Under the pieces are notes generated by a model. That model made no database searches. It saw nothing but the letters and a program-made list of their open reading frames with translations, and was not told the origin of the DNA. From positions 124,001-188,000 of the forward strand of contig NZ_JAQQXQ010000002.1 in assembly GCF_028595285.1 (NCBI RefSeq): DNA of 64,000 nucleotides, given 5' to 3'. Position numbers and translations under genes: made by a program. Each line of letters starts with the position of its first letter. Within the stretch, counting starts at the first letter, position 1. Source of the DNA: Erythrobacter fulvus. Lineage in GTDB: Bacteria > Pseudomonadota > Alphaproteobacteria > Sphingomonadales > Sphingomonadaceae. This document shows, one piece after another, positions 16,701 through 25,550 of this stretch.

Positions 16701-19480
16701 CCCTTGAGCAGGTCCGCCAGCTTGTCGAAGGCACCCCCGGCGCGGGCCGGACCAGTATCGGGCTTAGGCGCAGTGCGCGGGCGATCGTCGCGCCGGTCAT
16801 TGCGCGGCGGCTTGCGCTTGCCCTGGGGTTTGCCCTTCGCGTCCTGTTGTTCGCGCCGGGCGGCCGGCTTGCCGCCCTGCCTGTGCTGGCGTTCGCCGCG
16901 TCTGTCATCGCGTTCACCGGGACGGCGCGGGCGCCAGTGCCAGCGGTCGGGCGCGGGCGCACCCTGCGCGCCTTCCGACAAGGGCCGCGCGCGGTCGCAG
17001 CGGAAACCCGCGCTGCCCAGCAGACGGCGGGCATTGTCAGCCTCCAGCCCGACCGACACCGCGAGCGCCAGATCGAGCCGGAAGGCCGGATTGCGTTCTT
17101 TCGGGCGTGCCGCTGTTACCACGCTGCGTGCATCGAAGGCGGCGCGCAGGATCTTCTCGGCCAGATCGACGCGGATCGCCTGGGTTCCGGCATAGCGGTA
17201 TCCGGCGGGCAGCCGCCCCTTGGCCCACGCGCCCTCGGCCAGCACCGGCAGCATCGCCTCGTTCAGCGGGCGCGGGTCGAGGCCCAGTGCGTGCAGCAAC
17301 CGGCGCGGCGCGGGCTTCAGCAGCGGCGCGGCAAATATGTCGAGCGCGCCGAAGGTGATGCCGAGTTTGCGCAGATAGGGGCGCATTTCCTTGGGCAGGT
17401 GTTCCAGCCCCGCATCCTCACGGCTGATCACGCCGCGCGCCTCGATCAGGGTGATGACGAGCGCGCGCGCCTGCGACCCGGCTTCCGGATCGCGCGCGGC
17501 CTCTGCCAGTTTGCGCAAGGGTTCAAGCGGTTCGAGCTGCTGTTCCAGCCACGCAGCAAGCCCAGCCTCGAAATCGGCGCGCGCGGTTTCGGGCAGTAGT
17601 GCCAGATCGCGGGTGAGCGTCAGGCGCGGCGTGCCGAAATGGCCTGCGCCCGGCTGGCCCGGAAAGGCGATTTCGGCCAATGCGCGACCTTGCCAGCGGA
17701 TTGCGCCGCGGGAAATCTCCAGCTCGCCAAGGCCCTGCGACAGCAGCCATTCGGCGCGGCTTGCGAGCAGCGCGGGCAGTGCCTTTTCACCCGCGGCCAG
17801 CAGCATCCGCCGGTCGGCCACGCCCGCGTCGGGATCGACATGGAAGCGGAAGCCTTCAAGGCGGCCAATCGATTCCCCTTCCACGGTAAGGTGGCCGTCG
17901 GTTTCGAGAGTCACGGGCAGCGCGCTTGCGTCCTGCCCCAGCGATTTCATCAAGAGTGTCGTCCTCCGGTTGACGAAGCGTTCGGTCAGGCGCGCGTGCA
18001 GCGCATCCGAAAGCTTCGCCTCGACCGCGCGTGCGCGTGCGGCCATTTCGTCGCGTGCCAGCACCCAGTCGGGTCGCTGGCAGATGTAAGCCCAGCTGCG
18101 AATCGCCGCGATCCGCCCTTGCAGCGTGTCGATGTCGCCCTGCATCCGGTCAAGCTCGGCGATGCGTGCGGCAACGAAATCGGCGCCCAGATAGCCGCCG
18201 CGCAGGTCTTCCCACAAGCGTGCGACGAAGCGCGCATGGGGTTCGACCCCGAGATTGCGGAAATCGGGCAGCGAGCAGGCTTCCCAGAAACGCCGGACAT
18301 TGCCCGCGCCGCGCACGCTGGCGCCAAGACTGTCTGACGCCAGCCGCTTGAGCACCGCGAGATCGATGGCCTCGGGCGCGGCTCTCAGCACGGCATCGGC
18401 GGGCCGCGCCTCAAGATCGGCGATCAGCGTGTCGAGGCTGTCGAAGCGCGGCTCGGCCTCGCGCCAGAACAGGTGGGTGAGCGGAGCGAAGCGGTGCTCC
18501 TCGATCGCGTAGACTTCCTCGTCGGTGAAGGCGAGCGGTTCACCGTCGCCCTTTCCGGTGCCCGACAGCGTGCCGAAGGTGCCGTCGCGCTGGTGCCGTC
18601 CGGCGCGTCCGGCGATCTGCGCCATTTCCGACGGGGTCAGCCGCCGCTTGCGCCGCCCGTCATATTTCGACAGCGCCGCGAAGGCGACATGATCGAGATC
18701 GAGGTTGAGACCCATGCCGATCGCGTCGGTGGCGACGATGTAATCGACTTCGCCCGACTGGAACATCGCGACCTGCTTGTTGCGGGTTTCGGGCGATAAT
18801 GCGCCCATCACCACCGCCGCGCCGCCTCTGAAGCGCCGCAAGGCCTCGGCCATGGCGTAGACCTGCTCCACGCTGAAGGCGACCACCGCCGAACGCTTGG
18901 GCAGGCGCGACAGCTTGCACACCCCCGCATGGGACAGCGTCGAAAAGCGCGGACGACTGGTGATTTCTGCCCTGGGAATCAGCGCCTTGACCAGCGGTTC
19001 GAGCGTCGCCGAGCCGAGGATCATCGTCTCCTCGCGCCCGCGGGCATGCAACAGCCGGTCAGTGAAGATATGCCCGCGTTCGGGATCGGCCCCCAATTGC
19101 GCCTCGTCCAGCGCGACGAAGGCGTGTTCGCCGCTAGTCCTGGGCATCGCTTCGGCGGTGCAGAGGAAATAGCGCGCGTCCGGCGGCTCGATCCGTTCCT
19201 CGCCGGTGATCAGCGCCACCTGTTTGTCGCCCTTGATTGCGCGGACCCGGTCATAGACCTCGCGCGCCAGCAGTCGCAGCGGAAAGCCCATCATGCCGCT
19301 GGAATGGCCGCACATCCGCTCGATCGCGAGATGCGTCTTGCCGGTATTGGTCGGACCGAGCACGGCGCGCACGCGCGCGTCGTCGGTTGGGCGGGGCGGG
19401 GCGGAGAAGGTCACGGCGCCTGCGGTTCTGTCAGGCTTGGCCGGAGGGGGCAAGGGCGGCCGCGAACACGTCCTGCGCAT
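16697..19480 (-). CDS. Suv3-like DExH RNA helicase
   Basis: This 927-residue superfamily 2 helicase starts its core at residue 40 with VLGPTNTGKTHLAIERM, the Suv3 (mitochondrial RNA degradosome) form of motif I. DEAQLGADPERGH (motif II), SATLE (motif III) and IAGRAGRHQRDGTFG (motif VI) follow. The last 120 residues form a low-complexity Arg/Lys/Gly/Pro tail (for example KPQGKRKPPRNDRRDD), likely an RNA-binding arm, closing with [10 protein letters not shown]. The alphaproteobacterial family resembles the ancestor of mitochondrial Suv3; a role in RNA turnover is inferred. It is divergent from the M23 peptidase gene. Confidence 0.85.
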   Translation of the reverse strand: MRRTCSRPPLPPPAKPDRTAGAVTFSAPPRPTDDARVRAVLGPTNTGKTHLAIERMCGHSSGMMGFPLRLLAREVYDRVRAIKGDKQVALITGEERIEPPDARYFLCTAEAMPRTSGEHAFVALDEAQLGADPERGHIFTDRLLHARGREETMILGSATLEPLVKALIPRAEITSRPRFSTLSHAGVCKLSRLPKRSAVVAFSVEQVYAMAEALRRFRGGAAVVMGALSPETRNKQVAMFQSGEVDYIVATDAIGMGLNLDLDHVAFAALSKYDGRRKRRLTPSEMAQIAGRAGRHQRDGTFGTLSGTGKGDGEPLAFTDEEVYAIEEHRFAPLTHLFWREAEPRFDSLDTLIADLEARPADAVLRAAPEAIDLAVLKRLASDSLGASVRGAGNVRRFWEACSLPDFRNLGVEPHARFVARLWEDLRGGYLGADFVAARIAELDRMQGDIDTLQGRIAAIRSWAYICQRPDWVLARDEMAARARAVEAKLSDALHARLTERFVNRRTTLLMKSLGQDASALPVTLETDGHLTVEGESIGRLEGFRFHVDPDAGVADRRMLLAAGEKALPALLASRAEWLLSQGLGELEISRGAIRWQGRALAEIAFPGQPGAGHFGTPRLTLTRDLALLPETARADFEAGLAAWLEQQLEPLEPLRKLAEAARDPEAGSQARALVITLIEARGVISREDAGLEHLPKEMRPYLRKLGITFGALDIFAAPLLKPAPRRLLHALGLDPRPLNEAMLPVLAEGAWAKGRLPAGYRYAGTQAIRVDLAEKILRAAFDARSVVTAARPKERNPAFRLDLALAVSVGLEADNARRLLGSAGFRCDRARPLSEGAQGAPAPDRWHWRPRRPGERDDRRGERQHRQGGKPAARREQQDAKGKPQGKRKPPRNDRRDDRPRTAPKPDTGPARAGGAFDKLADLLKG

Positions 19481-19608
19481 AAGCGAAACGACTTATCGCA
19501 CCCGTGATGCACTTGGTCGCTGGTTAACGTCGCATTTACTTTGATCGTGCAGAGAAATACGACAAGGCTGGGCAGGGAGCGCCCGCCACGGGTGCGGCTT
19601 TCGGGGCA

Positions 19609-21378
19609 ATGATGTTGGACCATGCGCGCAATCCGGGCGAAATGCCCGAAGCGGAAGACACGACCGACGCGGCTGCGACGGCACGTGACGCCATGCCGCC
19701 GGCCATCGTACTTCCGGCTGCCATCGACCCGGAAACCGCCCGCGAACTGCTTCCCTACCTGCGCAATTCCCAAAAACTCGCCCCGCCGACCAAGGCGCAA
19801 AACGCGCGGCGCAAGGTCGTCGCGCGGGTCAACGGTTTCGGCGAGCGTTACGATGAATGGAAATTCGCCGCCTCGCGCTGGTTCGACGGGCTCGATCTTG
19901 CGCCCGATCTGGCGGAGAATATCGGCAGCCGCCGCTGGTTCCGCGGGCTGGGCACGATGCTCGGCCTGGGCGCGGTGGCGCTGGCGTTCTGGCCCGATCT
20001 GACCCCGCTCGAAGCGCGCCCGGCGATGCCGCAGGATGCCGAGGTTGTCAGCGAGATGCGCAGCCAGATGATCCTGCCGCTGGCACTGGGCGCGGATTCC
20101 GGACGCCGCATGGGGCCGACAGACCGGGTGATTCCGCTCAAGAGCGCACCCGAACGCCCGCAGATCGAACTGCTGGTGACGCTCGCCCCCGGCGACAGTT
20201 TCGCGACCATGCTGCGCCGCGCGGGCGTTTCCACGAGCGACATTGATCGCGCCGCCGCGCTGGTCGGGCAGGCGGTGCCGTTGGCTGATATCGCGCCGGG
20301 AACGCAGATCGACGTGCTGCTCGGCCGCCGTCCGGCCCCGGGCGCGCCCCGCCCGCTGGACAGCCTCGCCTTCCGCGCGCGCTTCGATCTCGAGCTCGAA
20401 CTGACCCGCCCCGGCGTGGGCGAGACGACCGAGGACGGTACCCCCGTCATCCCCAGCGGGCCGCTGGCGTTGAAACGCAACATCATCCGCGTCGACGAAA
20501 CGCCGCTGCGGGTGCGCGGGACGGTCGGCTCAAGCCTCTATCGCTCGATGCGTCAGGCAGGGGTTCCGGCCGGCGCGGTGCAGGAATACCTCAAGGCGCT
20601 GGATGCGCAGGTCGACATGGAGCGCGAAGTGCGCGCGAATGACGAATTCGACATCATCCTCGCCTATCGCCGCGCCGCCACCGGTGAACGGCAGGCAGGG
20701 CAGCTGCTTTATGCCGGGATCGATCGCGGCGGGAAGCCCAAGACCCAGCTGATGCGCTGGGGCAAGGACGGACGTTTCTACGAAGCTTCGGGCGTGGGCG
20801 AACAGCGCCGCGGCTTGCTGGCGCCGGTTCCGGGGGGGATCACATCGGGCTTCGGGATGCGTCGTCACCCGATCCTCGGCTACAGGCGGATGCACGCCGG
20901 CATGGACTTCAAGGCGCGTTACGGCACGCCGATCGTCGCGGTGTCGGATGGCCGGGTGTCCTCCGCAGGCCGCGCGGGCGGGTGCGGCATCGCGGTGCGG
21001 CTGGATCACGGCAGCGGCCTTTCCACCCGCTATTGCCATATGAGCCGCATGGCGGTGAGCGCTGGCCAGCAGGTGCGCCGGGGGCAGGTGATAGGCTATG
21101 TCGGCTCCACCGGCCTGTCGACCGGCCCGCACCTTCACTACGAGATGTATCGCGGCGGGCGGGTGATCAATCCGGCCAGCGTCAGCTTCGTCACCCGTGC
21201 CGAGCTGTCGGGCACCGAGCTGATCGATTTCCGCCGCCAGCTGATCCGCCTGAAGGAAGTGGAGACCGGCGCGGCGCTCAAGGATCTCGAGCCGCTGCCG
21301 ACCGAGATCGAGGAACCGGTGCGCGAGATCGAGAAGATCGACCTTGCGAAACGCACCGGTTCGGGGCGCAAGCTGTAA
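19609..21378 (+). CDS. M23 family metallopeptidase (inner-membrane anchored)
   Basis: This 589-residue protein has a cytoplasmic N-terminus of about 115 residues, a transmembrane helix (GLGTMLGLGAVALAFWP), a periplasmic LysM/OapA-like segment and a C-terminal LytM domain. The zinc/catalytic residues are intact: HAGMDF (HxxxD) and HLHYEM (HxH). It should cleave peptidoglycan cross-bridges and act in cell wall remodelling. The start is uncertain: two adjacent ATGs at 19609 and 19612, with no clear ribosome site. The last 60 residues form a charged helix beyond the peptidase domain. Confidence 0.9.
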   Translation: MMLDHARNPGEMPEAEDTTDAAATARDAMPPAIVLPAAIDPETARELLPYLRNSQKLAPPTKAQNARRKVVARVNGFGERYDEWKFAASRWFDGLDLAPDLAENIGSRRWFRGLGTMLGLGAVALAFWPDLTPLEARPAMPQDAEVVSEMRSQMILPLALGADSGRRMGPTDRVIPLKSAPERPQIELLVTLAPGDSFATMLRRAGVSTSDIDRAAALVGQAVPLADIAPGTQIDVLLGRRPAPGAPRPLDSLAFRARFDLELELTRPGVGETTEDGTPVIPSGPLALKRNIIRVDETPLRVRGTVGSSLYRSMRQAGVPAGAVQEYLKALDAQVDMEREVRANDEFDIILAYRRAATGERQAGQLLYAGIDRGGKPKTQLMRWGKDGRFYEASGVGEQRRGLLAPVPGGITSGFGMRRHPILGYRRMHAGMDFKARYGTPIVAVSDGRVSSAGRAGGCGIAVRLDHGSGLSTRYCHMSRMAVSAGQQVRRGQVIGYVGSTGLSTGPHLHYEMYRGGRVINPASVSFVTRAELSGTELIDFRRQLIRLKEVETGAALKDLEPLPTEIEEPVREIEKIDLAKRTGSGRKL

Positions 21379-21421
21379 CCAGCGCTTGTCGTCAGCCTGT
21401 GTTCGGGCATAAGTCTTGCCC

Positions 21422-22417
21422 ATGACCGGAAGCTATCCCAACACCCGCATGCGCCGCACCCGCGCCCACGGCTGGAGCCGTGCGCTGCACCGTGAAACTG
21501 TGCTCACCCCCGCCGACCTGATCTGGCCGCTGTTCGTCACTTCGGGCAAGGGAGTGGAAGAACCAGTGGTGACGCTGCCGGGCGTTTCGCGCTGGTCGGT
21601 CGACGGGATTGTGGCGCGGGCGAAGGAAGCGGTCGATCTCGGCATTCCGGTGATCGCGCTGTTCCCCAACACGCCCCGCGAACTGCGCAGCGACGACGGG
21701 GCAGAAGCGCATAATCCCGACAACCTGATGTGCCAGGCGATCCGTGCGATCAAGGACGCCTGCGGCAACGACATCGGCGTGCTGACCGACGTGGCGCTCG
21801 ATCCCTATACCAGCCACGGGCAGGACGGGCTGATCGACGACACCGGCTATGTCATCAATGACGAGACCGTGGCGGTGCTGGTCGATCAGGCGGTCAATCA
21901 GGCCAATGCCGGGGCGGACATCATCGCGCCTTCCGACATGATGGACGGCCGCATCCACGCGATCCGCATGGCGCTGGAGATGAATGGGCACCCGAATGTG
22001 CAGATCATGTCCTATGCGGCCAAGTATGCCAGCGCCTTCTACGGCCCGTTCCGCGATGCGGTGGGCAGCGGTGGACTGCTGAAGGGCGACAAGAAAGCCT
22101 ACCAGATGGACCCGGGCAATGCCGACGAGGCGATGCGCGAAGTGGCGCTCGACATTGCCGAGGGCGCGGACAGCGTGATGGTGAAGCCGGGCCTCGCCTA
22201 TCTCGACATCATCTACCGCGTGAAACAGCGCTTCGATGTGCCGGTCTTCGCCTATCAGGTGAGCGGCGAATACGCGATGATCGAGGCCGCCCAGGCCGCC
22301 GGCATTGGTGATCGCGACGCGCTGGTGCTGGAAAAGCTGATCGCCTTCAAGCGCGCCGGATGCAGCGGCGTGCTCACCTATCATGCCGCGCACGTCGCGC
22401 GCCTGCTGAATGGGTGA
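21422..22417 (+). CDS. hemB: delta-aminolevulinic acid dehydratase (porphobilinogen synthase)
   Basis: This 331-residue enzyme condenses two 5-aminolevulinate molecules to porphobilinogen in heme/tetrapyrrole synthesis. The two active-site lysines are in YAAKYASAFYGPFRDA and SVMVKPGLAYLDI. The metal region is DVALDPYTSHGQDG, without the cysteine triad, so it is a zinc-independent, magnesium-type enzyme as usual in alphaproteobacteria. I chose the ATG at 21422 over an in-frame TTG at 21416. It overlaps the next gene by 8 bases and heads a compact run to 24362. Confidence 0.97.
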   Translation: MTGSYPNTRMRRTRAHGWSRALHRETVLTPADLIWPLFVTSGKGVEEPVVTLPGVSRWSVDGIVARAKEAVDLGIPVIALFPNTPRELRSDDGAEAHNPDNLMCQAIRAIKDACGNDIGVLTDVALDPYTSHGQDGLIDDTGYVINDETVAVLVDQAVNQANAGADIIAPSDMMDGRIHAIRMALEMNGHPNVQIMSYAAKYASAFYGPFRDAVGSGGLLKGDKKAYQMDPGNADEAMREVALDIAEGADSVMVKPGLAYLDIIYRVKQRFDVPVFAYQVSGEYAMIEAAQAAGIGDRDALVLEKLIAFKRAGCSGVLTYHAAHVARLLNG

Positions 22418-22973
22418 TTTTCGCCACGAAACCGCGCGGCTCGTGCTGCGTGACTGGCGCGAGGATGACTGGGCGGAGTTCTGGCGTGTCACCAACACGC
22501 CTTCGGTCATGCGCTGGCTGGGCGGCGTGTTGGACGATGCCGGCAAGGCTGCCTCGCGCGTCCGGCTTGAATCCTACCAGCGCGATCACGGCCACACCTT
22601 CTGGGTGGTGGAGCGGCGGGAGGATGGCGCGCTACTCGGCTTTTGCGGGCTGAAGCGGTCGAACCAGCCGGGCGGGCCGCAGGGGATGATGGAAGTCGGC
22701 TGGCGCCTGCGCGAGGATGCCCACGGACAGGGCTATGCCAGGGAAGCCGCGACCGCCTCGCTCGATCTTGCCTTTACCCGCTTCGGCGCGGACGAGGTGA
22801 TCGCGCTGACTGTTCAGGGCAACGCGCCCAGCTGGGGGCTGATGCTGCGGCTGGGGATGGAACGGCGCGAGGATCTCGACTTTGCCAGCCCTGATTTCGA
22901 TCCCGAAAACCCCGTCATCATCGCCTATTCCATCGCCCGCGAGACGTGGAAGGCAGCCGGACACACGGCATGA
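22410..22973 (+). CDS. GNAT family N-acetyltransferase (RimJ/RimL-like), copy 1
   Basis: This 187-residue acetyltransferase begins with the RimJ/RimL pattern TARLVLRDWREDDW and has the acetyl-CoA loop RLREDAHGQGYAREA (Q/RxxGxG/A). The substrate cannot be read; relatives acetylate ribosomal protein N-termini, antibiotics or small amines. It overlaps hemB by 8 bases and the following GNAT gene by ATGA. The two are similar in layout, so they may be an old tandem duplication. Confidence 0.85.
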   Translation: MGDFRHETARLVLRDWREDDWAEFWRVTNTPSVMRWLGGVLDDAGKAASRVRLESYQRDHGHTFWVVERREDGALLGFCGLKRSNQPGGPQGMMEVGWRLREDAHGQGYAREAATASLDLAFTRFGADEVIALTVQGNAPSWGLMLRLGMERREDLDFASPDFDPENPVIIAYSIARETWKAAGHTA

Positions 22974-23518
22974 CCGCAACAGTGCTGACCACATCCCGGC
23001 TGGTGCTGCGCCAGATCGGTGAAGGCGATCTCGATCCGCACATGGCGCTGCTCAACACGCCTGCGGTGATGCGGCATCTCGGCGGGGTGCAGCCGCGCGA
23101 AGTGATCGCCGCCAAGCATCAGGCCGCGCGCGACGGGTTTGCCGCCGAAGGCTTCGGCTTCATGATCATGGAGGAACGCGCCAGCGGCGAATTGGTCGGC
23201 CATTGCGGACTGCGCCGCGTCGCCCACCCGCTCGCACCCAACCCGCAGGACCACGAAATCGGCTGGCTGGTGCGCGAGGACCGCTGGCGGCTGGGCTATG
23301 CCCACGAGGCGATGCGCGCGGTGGTGGATTGGGGCTTTGGCGTCATCGGGGCGCCGCTGCTGGTCGCCTTGACCTGCGAGGCGAACGTCGGCAGCTGGCG
23401 ATTGATGGAAAAGCTCGGGATGGAGCGGCGCGCGGATCTCGATTTCCGCGACCCGGCAGAACCCGATCCGATTATCCAGTACGCGATTACCCGCAAGCAA
23501 TGGGAGAGCCAGCAATGA
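22970..23518 (+). CDS. GNAT family N-acetyltransferase (RimJ/RimL-like), copy 2
   Basis: This 182-residue protein opens LTTSRLVLRQIGEGDLDPHMALL and carries the acetyl-CoA motif LVREDRWRLGYAHEAM. It is organised like the preceding gene but with little close identity. I chose the ATG at 22970 because it overlaps the previous stop and the family motif follows. Its stop overlaps the carbonic anhydrase ATG. Substrate unknown. Confidence 0.85.
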   Translation: MTATVLTTSRLVLRQIGEGDLDPHMALLNTPAVMRHLGGVQPREVIAAKHQAARDGFAAEGFGFMIMEERASGELVGHCGLRRVAHPLAPNPQDHEIGWLVREDRWRLGYAHEAMRAVVDWGFGVIGAPLLVALTCEANVGSWRLMEKLGMERRADLDFRDPAEPDPIIQYAITRKQWESQQ

Positions 23519-24081
23519 CCCAGCGCCCCGGCGTCAACATCATCCCGATTCACGGGAAGAGCCCGAAGATCCACGAAACCGCCTTCATCGCCCCGGGCTG
23601 CACCATCATCGGCGATGTCGAAATCGGTGCGGGCAGCTCGATCTGGTACAATTGCGTGCTGCGCGCCGATGTCTTCACCATCCGCATCGGGGAACGAACT
23701 AATGTGCAGGACGGGAGCGTGCTCCACTGCGATCCGCCGCGCCCGGGTGATCCTGACGGCTGCCCGCTGGTGATTGGCGATGATGTGCTGATCGGCCACA
23801 TGGCAATGGTTCACGGCTGCACGATCCATGATCGCGGCTTTGTCGGCCTCGGCGCGATTGTGATGAACAAGGCGGTGATCGGGTCGGACGCGATGCTCGC
23901 CGCAGGCGCGATGCTGACCGAGCGCAAGGTTATGGGCGAGCGCGAGCTATGGGCCGGCCGCCCGGCGACCAAGCTGCGCGATCTGCCCGAACCGGCGATT
24001 GCCGGCATGCGGATCGGCGTGGCGCATTATGCCGAGAACGCGAAGCACCACGCCGAAGCGGTAGCCGCCGCGCTGAAATAA
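23515..24081 (+). CDS. gamma-carbonic anhydrase family protein
   Basis: This 188-residue left-handed beta-helix (hexapeptide repeat) protein has the gamma-CA pattern FIAPGCTIIGDVEIGAGSSIWYNCVLRADV, and the ligand histidines are in SVLHCDP and IGHMAMVHGC. The family includes active bicarbonate/CO2 enzymes and inactive acyl-transfer-like relatives (YrdA, PaaY), so activity is not certain. It overlaps its neighbours by 4 bases and 1 base, marking a tightly packed operon. Confidence 0.9.
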   Translation: MTQRPGVNIIPIHGKSPKIHETAFIAPGCTIIGDVEIGAGSSIWYNCVLRADVFTIRIGERTNVQDGSVLHCDPPRPGDPDGCPLVIGDDVLIGHMAMVHGCTIHDRGFVGLGAIVMNKAVIGSDAMLAAGAMLTERKVMGERELWAGRPATKLRDLPEPAIAGMRIGVAHYAENAKHHAEAVAAALK

Positions 24082-24362
24082 TGGCGCGGCCAGGCCCGTC
24101 GCTTCCCGCCGCGGATGATCTGCGGGCGCGGATCGATCCGCAGGGTCGGCTGGCGGTGAAAGTGACGCCCGGTGCGCGCGAGGAAGCAGTGACGCTCGTC
24201 GGGGCGGCGGTGCTGGTGAAGGTGCGCGCGCCTGCCGACAAGGGCGCGGCCAACGAAGCGGTGGCGGGCCTGCTGGCGAGCGCGCTCGGCATCCCGCGTT
24301 CCCGCCTTGCCTTGTTGCGCGGCGCAACTTCGCGCCAGAAGCTGTTCCGGGTGGAGACCTAG
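24081..24362 (+). CDS. DUF167 (YggU) family protein
   Basis: This 93-residue protein shows the DUF167 core: LAVKVTPGAREEAV, then VRAPADKGAANEAV and a C-terminal LALLRGATSRQKLFRV. The family is widespread, fold-known and without a proven function. The ATG at 24081 shares one base with the previous stop (TAATG). It converges on the DUF1275 gene, and a CTAG at 24359-24362 serves as stop on both strands. Confidence 0.9.
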   Translation: MARPGPSLPAADDLRARIDPQGRLAVKVTPGAREEAVTLVGAAVLVKVRAPADKGAANEAVAGLLASALGIPRSRLALLRGATSRQKLFRVET

Positions 24363-24991
24363 CGTTCGACGCGCAAGGCGAAGCCCCACAGCACCAGCGC
24401 CAGCCCGCAGGCGCTTGCCGCAGCGATCTCCGGTGCGATCAGGCACAGCCCGCCGCCTGCCGCCGCCCCCGCCGCCAGCGCGCTCCACAACAGGCCGTAA
24501 CCGCGGGTGGCGGGCAAGCTCTGCCCGTCGATCCTCGCGGCGATCCCCTGACCGAACCGCACCAATGCTCCGGTCATGTAGGTCACACCCACCGTTACCT
24601 CGCCATCGCGGGAGAAGATATTGTTGGCGAGGCCCATCGCCATAGCCGACAGCGCGAGGAAGGGCATCGGCAAGCCTGCGACCAGCAAGCCCGCGCCCAG
24701 CCCGAGCAGCCCCGTCACCATCCCCAGCAGCACCCGCTTGTGCCGGCCCCGCACGCGCCGCAGCACCAACGCCCCGCCGATCACGCCGCCGAGAAAGCAC
24801 GCGATCAGCCCTAGCGGCAGCAGCGCCAGAACGGGGCGTTCGACCAGTTCCACCCCCATCCGCGTGGTGTTGCCCGACATGAAGGAGGTGAAATAGCCGC
24901 CCGCCACCACGAACCCCGTCGCGTCCACCAGCCCCGCAAGGCCCGCAAGGCCGAGCGCGAGGCGCTGGCGGGCGGGATCGTAGCGGTGCAT
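24359..24991 (-). CDS. DUF1275 (YoaK) family membrane protein
   Basis: This 210-residue integral membrane protein has about six hydrophobic helices and the family N-terminus GLVDATGFVVAGGYFTSFMS GNTTR, split here only by a space. Transport is suspected for this family but not shown. It starts 1 base after the DUF1993 stop and so is probably co-transcribed with it. Confidence 0.88.
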   Translation of the reverse strand: MHRYDPARQRLALGLAGLAGLVDATGFVVAGGYFTSFMSGNTTRMGVELVERPVLALLPLGLIACFLGGVIGGALVLRRVRGRHKRVLLGMVTGLLGLGAGLLVAGLPMPFLALSAMAMGLANNIFSRDGEVTVGVTYMTGALVRFGQGIAARIDGQSLPATRGYGLLWSALAAGAAAGGGLCLIAPEIAAASACGLALVLWGFALRVER

Positions 24992-24992
24992 G

Positions 24993-25511
24993 TCAGGCGG
25001 CGGCGGTCGGTTGCTTCAGATATTTCATCATGTAGCCGACGTAATCCGCCTTGCCGATTGCCAGCCCTTCGGCACGCAGGATCGAATAGGCGGCCATCAG
25101 GTGGAAATACACCTGCGGCGTGGCCCAGTCGCGGCAATATTCGTGCGCCTGCATGGCAAAGCTCATGCCGTTGGGGAGTGTGAATTCCACCGTGTCACCG
25201 CTTGCGGGCCAGCCGGCCGGGTCCGTCCCGGCGACCAGCGCCTGCGCCCTGGCAATCCGTTCCCGCGCTTCTTTCAGGCTGGCAATGTCGCTGTCGTCGG
25301 CGGCGTGTCCGGCGTTCCCGAGACGGTTCAGCGCTGTCATTACCTGATCGATGGTGAAGCGGATCTGGGTGTGGAGCGGGAACATGTCCTCGGCCAGCTG
25401 GGCCTGAAGCAGCGCCTCGCCCTTTTCGTGGCCTTCCGCCTTGGTGACAAGGGTGTCGAGCGTGCCGAGTATGTTGGCATAGGTGGCAAGCGCGGCGGTG
25501 GCGTAGGACAT
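24993..25511 (-). CDS. DUF1993 family protein
   Basis: This 172-residue, mostly helical cytoplasmic protein resembles DUF1993: an N-terminal ATYANILGTLDTLVTKAE, a middle LAEDMFPLHTQIRFTIDQV and a C-terminal YFHLMAAYSILRAEG. The fold is DinB-like; DUF1993 has no assigned reaction. It lies upstream of the DUF1275 gene and downstream of the DNA ligase gene on the same strand. Confidence 0.8.
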   Translation of the reverse strand: MSYATAALATYANILGTLDTLVTKAEGHEKGEALLQAQLAEDMFPLHTQIRFTIDQVMTALNRLGNAGHAADDSDIASLKEARERIARAQALVAGTDPAGWPASGDTVEFTLPNGMSFAMQAHEYCRDWATPQVYFHLMAAYSILRAEGLAIGKADYVGYMMKYLKQPTAAA

Positions 25512-25550
25512 GGTTCTCTCCCGTTGATCTGTGCGGGAGTTAGGCCGCGC

